In this document: piece by piece, positions 6,394-11,445 of the stretch
How positions within the stretch are numbered: the first letter of the stretch is position 1
Layout of the letters: every line of letters begins with the position of its first letter
Assembly (NCBI GenBank): GCA_002707085.1
Contig: PALY01000056.1
Coordinates: 24,356-35,800 of the forward strand
From: Deltaproteobacteria bacterium
GTDB taxonomy: Bacteria; Myxococcota_A; UBA796
Length of the DNA: 11,445 bases
Reading direction: 5' to 3'
Position numbers and translations under genes: made by a program
The notes under the pieces: model-generated
Databases searched by the model: none
Seen by the model: the letters and a program-made list of their open reading frames with translations, nothing else
Told to the model about the DNA's origin: nothing

Positions 6394-7611
6394 ATGCGTG
6401 ATTTTGATCTGATTTTGTTTGGTGTGACCGGCTACACGGGTCGCTTGGTGGCGGAAGCGTTGCTGGAGTATCCGGAGCCTGGTTTACGGTGGGCGATTGC
6501 TGGCCGGAACGAGGAAAAGCTTGGGCAGGTGCGGTCGGCTTTATCGGCCCGTTTTCCGGAAGCTGAGGGTTTAGCCATTGTGGTGGCGGACAGTCTGAAT
6601 GCCCAAGAGATGGGCGATTTGGTGCAGCGTACGCGTGTGGTGTGTACGACGGTGGGTCCGTATACCAAGTACGGAGATGCATTGGTGGCCGCATGTGTAG
6701 AGCATGGCACGGACTACTGTGATCTTACGGGCGAAGTGTCGTGGATGCGAAAGAACATTGATGCCCACCATGAGGCCGCGAAGGCGGGTCAGAGTCGCAT
6801 TGTTCATGCAGCGGGCTTTGATTCGATTCCATTCGATATTGGCGTGATCGCGTTGCAGAAGGCGGCTGTGGAACGGTGGGGGGCTCCGGCCACATCGGTT
6901 CGTACAGCCACGGGCAAGATGAAGGGGGGATTTTCGGGTGGCACAGTGGCGTCGATGGGTTTGATGTTCGATGCCATTCGTTCGGATCGTTCGGTCTTGC
7001 GTTTGATGGCGAACCCATACGCGTTGGTGCCGGGTGGTTCGGGTCCTGACCGGAACGATAGCCGTGCGGTTTCTCATTGGTCTACGCACGATGTGTGGAC
7101 GGCTCCTTTCATTATGGCGGGGTGTAATACGCGGGTTGTTCGTCGTACGCATGCGTTGTTGGGGTATCCGTGGGGAGAAGATTTTAGCTACGCTGAAGCG
7201 ATGGGTACGGGACGTGGTTTGGGTGGTTGGATGAAGGCGCAGTCGATCCGGTTGGGATTGGGTGCGTTGATTTCCATCATGGCGATACCTTTTTTGCGCC
7301 GGATGGCGGTGGGTACGATTCTCCCGAATCCTGGTGAGGGGCCGAGTGAAGCGGAGCGGCATGCGGGGATGTATAAGGCGCATGTGGTGGGCGAACGTTC
7401 GGGTGAAACCATTCGTTTGGATGTGATCGGCGAGGGTGACCCAGGATATTTGTCGACTTCTCGAATGCTTGCCCAGACGGCGGTTGCATTGGCTTGTGAT
7501 GCGTTGCCGGAAGTGTATGGGGTCCTGACACCGGGTTCGGTGGTGGGTGAACAGCTTATGGAGCGTTTGCCGCGTGTTGGGGTTCGATTCGCGCTTCGGG
7601 ACGTGAACTGA
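6394..7611 (+). CDS. Saccharopine dehydrogenase-like NAD(P)-binding oxidoreductase (trans-acting enoyl reductase family)
   Basis: The 405-aa product begins MRDFDLILFGVTGYTGRLVAE, the Rossmann glycine-rich loop GVTGYTGR of the saccharopine dehydrogenase-like family. Other family features are WAIAGRNEEKL, the TVGPYTKYGDALVAACVEHGTDYCDLTGE block (roughly 90-118), HAAGFDSIPFDIGV, and a C-terminal GVLTPGSVVGEQLMERL. The length and these blocks fit the mycobacterial trans-acting enoyl reductase group (Rv2953 and Rv2449c types) and animal SCCPDH relatives, not true lysine-pathway saccharopine dehydrogenase. A hydrophobic stretch ALISIMAIPFLRRMAVGTI near residue 290 could contact membrane or lipid. 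The likely role is reduction of a lipid-linked or polyketide double bond, but the substrate is inferred from family only. The ATG at 6394 is chosen because conservation starts there; an upstream TTG at 6364 is less likely. No strong Shine-Dalgarno is visible. It sits 48 bases after the lipoprotein gene and 78 before the SGNH gene. Confidence 0.8.
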   Translation: MRDFDLILFGVTGYTGRLVAEALLEYPEPGLRWAIAGRNEEKLGQVRSALSARFPEAEGLAIVVADSLNAQEMGDLVQRTRVVCTTVGPYTKYGDALVAACVEHGTDYCDLTGEVSWMRKNIDAHHEAAKAGQSRIVHAAGFDSIPFDIGVIALQKAAVERWGAPATSVRTATGKMKGGFSGGTVASMGLMFDAIRSDRSVLRLMANPYALVPGGSGPDRNDSRAVSHWSTHDVWTAPFIMAGCNTRVVRRTHALLGYPWGEDFSYAEAMGTGRGLGGWMKAQSIRLGLGALISIMAIPFLRRMAVGTILPNPGEGPSEAERHAGMYKAHVVGERSGETIRLDVIGEGDPGYLSTSRMLAQTAVALACDALPEVYGVLTPGSVVGEQLMERLPRVGVRFALRDVN

Positions 7612-7677
7612 TCGCTTGCTTTTGATTTCTTACAGAGAATCCGACACTGGGAAGCTGTGGAATCTCGGTGTGTGTCT

Positions 7678-7683
7678 TACAAT
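7678..7683 (+). promoter_or_regulatory. TACAAT box 6 bases before the SGNH gene ATG (possible leaderless promoter)
   Basis: TACAAT (5 of 6 to the -10 consensus) ends 6 bases before the ATG at 7690, so transcription would start at or next to the start codon. No ribosome site is visible before this ATG, which fits a leaderless message. No good -35 hexamer is seen, so the box may be chance. Confidence 0.35.
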
Positions 7684-7689
7684 CGAATC

Positions 7690-8787
7690 ATGAACCGTAC
7701 CCGCAAGATTGGATTTGCTGTTGCGACCACCGTGGGTGTGCTGTTGCTGGTGGAATTTGTGCTGAGGTTGGCGGCCCCGTCTGGGGGGTTGATTCAGGGA
7801 ACGCCGGAGCCAACAGAGGGTGATTCTCAGGCCATCATGATGCGTGGTTCTCCATTCTTGTTGTGGGAATTGGCGCCAGGAGAGCGTCAGGGGCCTGGCG
7901 GTGTGGTGTCGATCAACAGTGATGGATTCCGAGACAAAGAGCGTGGTCGAAAGGGTGTGCCGCGTGTGTTGGCGTTGGGTGATTCCAGTGTGTACGGATT
8001 TGGAGTGGGTGATTCAGACGTGTTTACGGCGCGTCTGGAGTCGGAATTTGATGCAGAGTTTATCAATGGTGGTGTGCCTGGCTATTCATCGACACAGGCG
8101 GCCAATCTGTTGTGGGGTCGGGGGCTTGCTTTAGATCCGGATGTGTTGTTGGTGTCGACGTTGTGGTCGGACAACAACTTTGACACCTTTGTCGATGCGA
8201 ACCAGATTGCGACCTATGCTGCGTGGCGGCGGACGGGCGCGGCTTCGGTTCAGGCGGTGTTGGAACACAGCGCGATTTATCGGTCTTTGGAGTACCGCAT
8301 GCGTGTGCAGGAGCCGGGCCGTGTGAGTTGGATGGAGTTGAAGCGTCAGTCACCGAGTGGGAACCGGCGCGTTCCGATTGCTGATTATGCGCGCAACTTG
8401 GCGAACTTTTGTCGCACGATGGCGGACCGCAATGGTGGTGTGGTGTTTGTGATTTTGCCCAATCGTGATGACCTTACTCGTCAGGAGAAGAACCCTCCGT
8501 GGGTGCCGTACCGGCAGGTGATGCGAGACACAGCCAAGGCGTGTGGAGCGCCGTTGGTGGATTTGCCAGCTGCATTTTCTCAACAGGGACAGACTTTTTT
8601 GTTTTTGGACGAGATGCATCCGAGTCAGCCGGGTCATGCGTTGATGGCGAAAACCATTGGAGACACGCTTCGTGGGCTGGGTTGGCCGCAGACGCCCATT
8701 CGTGTGCATGCACCCAGTCAGCCGGTTGTGCCGCCGGCCGATCCATTTGAAGGAAACGGGAATCAGTTGGGTTTGTTTGGCGGCTGA
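7690..8787 (+). CDS. Membrane-anchored SGNH/GDSL-family hydrolase
   Basis: This is a 365-aa serine hydrolase of the SGNH fold, likely an esterase or acyl/acetyl-hydrolase acting outside the cytoplasm. Residues 8-28 form one hydrophobic segment after the basic MNRTRK start, giving an N-in, C-out anchor. The blocks are ALGDSSVYGFG with nucleophile Ser99 (GDS 97-99), the oxyanion glycine in NGGVPGYSS (126-134, Gly131), Asn162/Asn163 in LWSDNNF, and the C-terminal DEMHPSQPGH with Asp307 and His310. So Ser, Gly, Asn and His are all present. The last about 35 residues are Pro-rich (PSQPVVPPADPFEGNGNQ). The ATG at 7690 is preferred to an in-frame GTG at 7657 because the signal anchor starts there. 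The natural substrate is unknown. The stop lies 4 bases from the convergent stop of the next gene. Confidence 0.85.
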   Translation: MNRTRKIGFAVATTVGVLLLVEFVLRLAAPSGGLIQGTPEPTEGDSQAIMMRGSPFLLWELAPGERQGPGGVVSINSDGFRDKERGRKGVPRVLALGDSSVYGFGVGDSDVFTARLESEFDAEFINGGVPGYSSTQAANLLWGRGLALDPDVLLVSTLWSDNNFDTFVDANQIATYAAWRRTGAASVQAVLEHSAIYRSLEYRMRVQEPGRVSWMELKRQSPSGNRRVPIADYARNLANFCRTMADRNGGVVFVILPNRDDLTRQEKNPPWVPYRQVMRDTAKACGAPLVDLPAAFSQQGQTFLFLDEMHPSQPGHALMAKTIGDTLRGLGWPQTPIRVHAPSQPVVPPADPFEGNGNQLGLFGG

Positions 8788-8800
8788 TGTTTTAGATCAG
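8784..8800. terminator. Weak hairpin across the convergent stop codons of the SGNH gene and its neighbour
   Basis: CTGAT (8784-8788) pairs with ATCAG (8796-8800) around a 7-base loop. The SGNH gene's TGA is in the left arm and the minus gene's stop (TTA on the plus strand, 8792-8794) is in the loop. With five pairs, mostly A-T, and no T-run it is a poor terminator on its own. Confidence 0.2.
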
Positions 8801-9202
8801 GTGTGTGGTGCCAGCGGGTTGCCACAACTCGATTTCAAACGGAATGTTGGAAGCGGCGGCGGCTTGTGCCATGACATCTCGGTACCGACCCACGTTTGGG
8901 TCCATTTCAAAGGCCACGGAAAACCATCGGATGCTGGTGATGCCCCATTCCTCTAGGGTGGCTGTGACTGTGAGGACCATAGAGATGACTTGGTCTTCTT
9001 GGAGCAGGTGATCGTACCAGGGCAAGGATTGTGTGCCGGCGATCAATCCGAATTGACCCGACAAGATCCCGAAGCGAGCGCCTGTGGCCTTTGCTTGGGC
9101 GTGGACGCCTCGGATGCGGTCCGAGTCGTAGCGTTGAAGGGCGGATAGGTCAGCTGCTGTGATTTGTTTTTCAGCAGAGCAGTATGTTGCGAACAGTTCC
9201 AT
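8792..9202 (-). CDS. Small conserved-looking protein, DUF6884-like (function unknown)
   Basis: This 136-aa protein begins MELFATYCSAEKQ and contains GARFGILSGQFGLIAGTQSLPWYDHLL (41-67). The layout of an N-terminal strand with a Cys, a helix, then ILSxxFGL followed by PWYD, is what I associate with DUF6884-type proteins, which carry ILSxKYGLL and PYD motifs. That assignment is from memory of the motif and is tentative. No signal peptide or membrane segment is present, so it is probably cytoplasmic. Codon use is the C- and A-rich style of the other minus-strand genes here, supporting a real gene. No ribosome site is visible upstream (the bases before the ATG are T-rich). It is a lone gene, converging on the SGNH hydrolase. 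Confidence 0.65.
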   Translation of the reverse strand: MELFATYCSAEKQITAADLSALQRYDSDRIRGVHAQAKATGARFGILSGQFGLIAGTQSLPWYDHLLQEDQVISMVLTVTATLEEWGITSIRWFSVAFEMDPNVGRYRDVMAQAAAASNIPFEIELWQPAGTTHLI

Positions 9203-9207
9203 AAAAA

Positions 9208-9219
9208 GTGCTGTAGCAC
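9208..9219. promoter_or_regulatory. Inverted repeat GTGCTGTAGCAC upstream of the DUF6884-like gene
   Basis: Five-base arms GTGCT and AGCAC are separated by GT, 5 bases upstream of the minus-strand start at 9202. On the minus strand TTGACC (9224-9229) lies just beyond it. The position would suit a repressor site, but with arms this short chance is plausible. Confidence 0.25.
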
Positions 9220-9324
9220 GTCAGGTCAAAGCCCTCTGGGGTGAGCCAAACGCTTTTTGTAGGAAAGTGATGTTTTTTGTGGGCTTGTGTCCCACGGTCG
9301 AGGTTGAACGGTGGCTATTTACGA

Positions 9325-9354
9325 TTGAATTCTGTCTTTGATGTGGAGTAGAGT
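9325..9354 (+). promoter_or_regulatory. Possible sigma-70-type promoter for the two-TM protein gene
   Basis: TTGAAT (9325-9330) and TAGAGT (9349-9354) each match consensus at 4 of 6 positions and are 18 bases apart. A start near 9361 would give a leader of about 38 bases, ending with GAGGA at 9387-9391, 7 bases before the ATG. The rest of the 196-base gap (9203-9398) shows only a 5-bp GTGGG/CCCAC hairpin at 9279-9295. Confidence 0.3.
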
Positions 9355-9398
9355 CGGCCAGCTTTTATGCCGCGGTTGCGGAAAACGAGGACAGTTCA

Positions 9399-10766
9399 AT
9401 GATGAAACAGTGGATGGATAAATTTCAGTCGGATGAGACGGCAGAGAATGTCGAGAAGTTCGAGAAGAAGGTTGTATTCAAGATCTCACGTTCTTTGTAC
9501 TTGGCGAGTGCTGCGGTTGCGGTGTTGGTTTTGGTGTTGGGTGTGGTCGGTTTGATGTACTCGTTGACCCCAACCTTGAAGGGTTTTGGTCCGTCAGAGC
9601 CCGATAAGGGCAAGGATCCATCTGTAGAGTCGAGCGAAGTCATGGCTCGTTTGTCGCAGCCGGTAAAGGTGGCGAAGGCGGCGAAGGCTTCGAAGGTACC
9701 GCGGACATACAACTCGGACCGGGTGGCTGCACCGCCGGTGGGGCCTTCGGAAATTGATTTGTTGTTGGAGGAGATTCGCGCGTATTTCCCGACAGAGGGC
9801 TATCCGTGGGAGGACGATGTTCAGAGTCGTTGTGCGTACAGGAACTACTACAATGAGTGTGTTCGTTGGAGCCGAGTGGTGGCCAACAAGGGTGCGCTGA
9901 GTGTGTTGACCAGTGCGTTGGATACGATGCCCAACTCCGATCAGATTTCGTATTTGAAGCAACATTTGGCTGCGATGCCGTATTTGGATTCCGAGGACCT
10001 GCGCTTTGTGTATGTCGGTACGGCGTCTGATTTTCGTGCGGCGATGGATTCATACCCATCAGCTGCGATTGATTCTTTGAATGTGGTTTTGGGTGCAGGT
10101 GAAGGAAACGAGTCGCCGGATTTGAGTGCGGATCAGCAGCTGAACCTGTTGTATTCGTTGTTGGCGATTTCCAAGTCTGGGCATCCTCAGAACGTATTGG
10201 CGGGCTTTATTCCTCGTGCGGGCAGTTTGGCTTTGCGGATTTCCGAGGGCACCAAGCCTGCGGCGATTGCGGTGTGGGATGTCTATGTGAATGCACCGGA
10301 GAAACGACGTGATCAACACATGACGGATTTGTTCAAGATTTTGGACGAGGATGTTGCTGCAGCGCAGCGAAGTCAGGCGTGTGTGATTTACGGTTCGATT
10401 TATGGTGGAAAACTGTATGACAACCAGCGTGAGTATTTGAAGAAGCAGGCGGAGTACCGCGAGAAGGTAGCCGAGCTGGAGCTGGAGCATGAGGCCACGA
10501 AGTTGCGCAAGACCACTGTGGGTGGATTTAGTGCCATGGCATCGGCGTGGGCTGTGGGCGCGATTGCGTTTGTTGGCTTGTTGCTGGGCTTGCTTGCGAT
10601 TGAGCGGAACACCCGCCAGATGATTTTGGTGGCAGAGATGCTGCGGGGTGCTGCTGGCAATGCGGGTGGCGATTCGGATGGTGATGATGCCGACGCAGGG
10701 GCAGAGGAGCCTGCTGTAGCGGATGCAGGTGACGATATCGACTTGGATTCAGGCGGGGACGCTTAG
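9399..10766 (+). CDS. Unrecognised membrane protein with two TM segments, large extracytoplasmic helical domain and acidic tail
   Basis: I do not recognise this 455-aa protein. An N-terminal charged stretch of about 33 residues is followed by TM1 (about 34-56). A mostly helical domain (about 60-345) opens with a flexible segment containing KVAKAAKASK and a short Cys-bearing region (SRCAYRNYYNECVRW). A charged coiled-coil-like helix YLKKQAEYREKVAELELEHEA follows at about 345-371, then TM2 (about 377-401). A cytoplasmic tail of about 50 residues ends in an acidic Asp/Ala/Gly-rich run (DSDGDDADAG to DSGGDA). The predicted topology puts both ends inside and the large domain in the periplasm. TM-coil-TM architecture is shared with signalling and scaffold proteins, but no known signalling domain is visible. 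The ATG at 9399 has GAGGA 7 bases upstream; a second ATG at 9402 is an alternative. The last 4 bases overlap the convergent 109-aa gene. Confidence 0.8.
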   Translation: MMKQWMDKFQSDETAENVEKFEKKVVFKISRSLYLASAAVAVLVLVLGVVGLMYSLTPTLKGFGPSEPDKGKDPSVESSEVMARLSQPVKVAKAAKASKVPRTYNSDRVAAPPVGPSEIDLLLEEIRAYFPTEGYPWEDDVQSRCAYRNYYNECVRWSRVVANKGALSVLTSALDTMPNSDQISYLKQHLAAMPYLDSEDLRFVYVGTASDFRAAMDSYPSAAIDSLNVVLGAGEGNESPDLSADQQLNLLYSLLAISKSGHPQNVLAGFIPRAGSLALRISEGTKPAAIAVWDVYVNAPEKRRDQHMTDLFKILDEDVAAAQRSQACVIYGSIYGGKLYDNQREYLKKQAEYREKVAELELEHEATKLRKTTVGGFSAMASAWAVGAIAFVGLLLGLLAIERNTRQMILVAEMLRGAAGNAGGDSDGDDADAGAEEPAVADAGDDIDLDSGGDA

Positions 10767-10772
10767 GCGTCC
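10757..10772. terminator. Perfect hairpin whose loop contains both convergent stop codons (candidate bidirectional terminator)
   Basis: GGACGC (10757-10762) and GCGTCC (10767-10772) form a perfect 6-bp stem around the loop TTAG (10763-10766). The loop holds the plus gene's TAG (10764-10766) and the minus gene's TAA (10763-10765, complement). On the plus strand TTTGTT follows the stem; on the minus strand there is no T-run. It may end plus-strand transcripts and, less well, minus-strand ones. Confidence 0.5.
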
Positions 10773-11092
10773 TTTGTTCCTGGGACTCGACACTGGAAGC
10801 CGATGCAGCGTTCTTCGTCTGCAGCGGCTTCTTCGTCTTCTGCGGCGATGGATTCGATCACAGCTTGTACACCCGCCATTTGTTCTGGCGTGAGTCCGAC
10901 GGAGACGATCCGGTCGCTGTTGATGCCTGTGACGATGGTGGTGAGTACGGCCACAGAGCCGGGTGAGTGCAGTGCGCTCATGACATGACGTCCGATCTGA
11001 TCGGTGATGGGCAGTACTTCTGTCACGATGGGTTGAACCCCATCTGGGTCATTATTTTGAGTGGGATCTTGGTTTGCGTCGTCGTTTGACAT
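10763..11092 (-). CDS. Small unrecognised acidic protein (109 aa)
   Basis: The ATG at 11092 is chosen because GGAGG lies 6 bases upstream; an in-frame codon at 11155 would add 21 unconserved-looking residues. The product opens with a polar, disordered-looking stretch rich in Asp, Asn and Gln (MSNDDANQDPTQNNDPDG). A compact region of helix and strand character follows (about 20-82, including VLPITDQIGRHVMSALHSPGS and SVGLTPEQMAGVQAVIESI). It ends with an acidic Glu/Ala run and a tail with two cysteines (RCIGFQCRVPG). There is no signal peptide or TM segment. I recognise no family. It is divergent from the right-hand lipoprotein gene and convergent, with a 4-base overlap, on the two-TM protein gene. 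The clear ribosome site and minus-strand codon style support a real gene. Confidence 0.65.
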   Translation of the reverse strand: MSNDDANQDPTQNNDPDGVQPIVTEVLPITDQIGRHVMSALHSPGSVAVLTTIVTGINSDRIVSVGLTPEQMAGVQAVIESIAAEDEEAAADEERCIGFQCRVPGTKDA

Positions 11093-11113
11093 GCTGCCTC
11101 CGGAAAAACACCA

Positions 11114-11143
11114 TGTCATTGTCAGCGACACCTGTCCAGTGTC
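11114..11143. promoter_or_regulatory. Regularly spaced TGTC/GACA array between divergent genes
   Basis: TGTC occurs at 11114, 11120, 11133 and 11140, with GACA (its reverse complement) at 11127, so a half-site falls every 6 or 7 bases over 30 bases. It lies in the 105-base gap between the 109-aa gene (start 11092) and the lipoprotein gene (start 11198), where shared control would sit. An extended -10-like TGCTACATT overlaps the right edge (11144-11152). Confidence 0.35.
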
Positions 11144-11197
11144 TGCTACATTCATAGAGTCGATGATAAAGCTGGGCGCGGCGTTAGAGGAGATGCA

Positions 11198-11445
11198 ATG
11201 CGAACTTTTACAATGATCACGTTGTTGTTCGGTCTTGTTGGGTGTGGAGCCGACAAGGAGAAATGTGGTGAAGGCACCGACGCGGTGGACGGAATCTGCT
11301 TGCCAGAAGCGGACGCGGACGCGGATGCGGATGCGGATGCGGATGCGGATGCGGATGACACCGGCAGCGGTGACGCCGACGCGGATGCCGACGCGGATGC
11401 CGACGCGGATGCCGACGCGGATGCCGACGCGGATGCCGACGCGGA
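11198..11445 (+). CDS. Lipoprotein with long Asp-Ala repeat, N-terminal part (cut by window edge)
   Basis: GAGGAG (11187-11192) lies 5 bases before the ATG. The leader MRTFTMITLLFGLVGC ends in a good lipobox (LVGC, Cys16 lipidated), so the mature protein should be membrane-anchored and exported. A short region with two more cysteines follows (CGEGTDAVDGIC). A first Ala-Asp run (about residues 38-53), the spacer DTGSGD, and a second Ala-Asp run then continue to the window edge. The visible 82 codons have no stop. Such acidic low-complexity linkers probably hold a C-terminal domain away from the membrane; that domain is not in the window, so the function is unknown. Codons in the second run alternate GCC-GAC-GCG-GAT exactly, pointing to recent nucleotide-level expansion. 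Confidence 0.85.
   Translation, partial: MRTFTMITLLFGLVGCGADKEKCGEGTDAVDGICLPEADADADADADADADADDTGSGDADADADADADADADADADADADA
11309..11356. repeat. Hexamer tandem repeat, eight GCGGAC/GCGGAT units
   Basis: Two GCGGAC units followed by six identical GCGGAT units encode Ala-Asp pairs inside the right-hand lipoprotein. The unit matches that of the array at 5275-5322. Confidence 0.95.
11375..11445. repeat. Perfect 12-bp tandem repeat GCCGACGCGGAT, at least 5.9 copies
   Basis: Five identical 12-base units (11375-11434) plus 11 bases of a sixth run to the window edge without a mismatch. Each encodes Ala-Asp-Ala-Asp. The unit differs from the hexamer array 19 bases upstream, so the two arrays expanded separately. 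True copy number is unknown because the window stops inside the array. Confidence 0.95.

Noticed and set aside
6571..7383. 270-codon minus-strand open frame inside the reductase gene
   Set aside because: Antisense shadow caused by the biased codon use of the plus gene; the translation is Arg/Thr/His-rich low complexity.
9201..9229. Minus-strand TTGACC-17-TTTTAT promoter before the DUF6884-like gene
   Set aside because: The -10 box would overlap the ATG, so transcription would begin inside the coding region; the inverted repeat in the spacer is kept only as a weak feature.
9279..9295. GTGGG/CCCAC hairpin near a T-run as a terminator
   Set aside because: The T-run precedes rather than follows the stem on the plus strand, and on the minus strand it reads as A, so neither direction fits.

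Overview
The window reads as bacterial chromosome of moderate-to-high GC, most consistent with a Myxococcota or other former deltaproteobacterial lineage. This is inferred from the Asp-Ala (ADADAD) lipoprotein linkers, a selenocysteine elongation factor, an aconitase-family fusion with the small domain first, and single-TM SGNH hydrolases. I see no rRNA, tRNA, CRISPR array, transposase, integrase or phage gene.

Layout. (1) 1-1842, minus strand: an ABC-type ATPase followed 4 bases later by selB, which runs off the left edge. (2) 1983-2774, plus strand and divergent from the ATPase: ttcA, a tRNA 2-thiolation enzyme. (3) 2775-3113: a 339-base gene-free stretch with a strong palindrome and a TACAAT box. 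(4) 3114-8787, plus strand: a fused LeuD-LeuC-type hydro-lyase, a secreted lipoprotein with an Asp-Ala linker, a saccharopine-dehydrogenase-like (trans-acting enoyl reductase type) oxidoreductase, and a membrane-anchored SGNH hydrolase. (5) 8792-9202, minus strand: a small protein resembling DUF6884. (6) 9399-10766, plus strand: an unrecognised protein with two membrane segments and an acidic tail, whose last bases overlap those of an unrecognised 109-aa minus-strand gene (10763-11092). (7) 11198-11445, plus strand: the start of a second lipoprotein dominated by Asp-Ala tandem repeats and cut by the right edge.

How the genes relate. ATPase-selB is a likely two-gene operon. The 3114-8787 genes are co-directional, but a 124-base gap with its own repeats and a possible leaderless promoter before the SGNH gene suggest internal promoters. 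A joint pathway (acyl or lipid modification) for the reductase and the hydrolase is conjecture. selB implies that the organism inserts selenocysteine, so TGA stop codons deserve a second look.

Window-scale signals. The plus strand is G/T-rich whichever strand is coding, so plus genes use TTG for Leu and G- or T-ending codons while minus genes use CTC/CTG and C- or A-ending codons; this is a strong replication-strand signature. Short hairpins without U-tracts sit on or beside most plus-strand stop codons. The clearest is a perfect 6-bp stem at 10757-10772 whose 4-base loop holds both convergent stop codons. I did not find a convincing new multi-gene system; the most unusual items are these stop-codon hairpins, the Asp-Ala repeat genes, and the single frame linking three successive genes.
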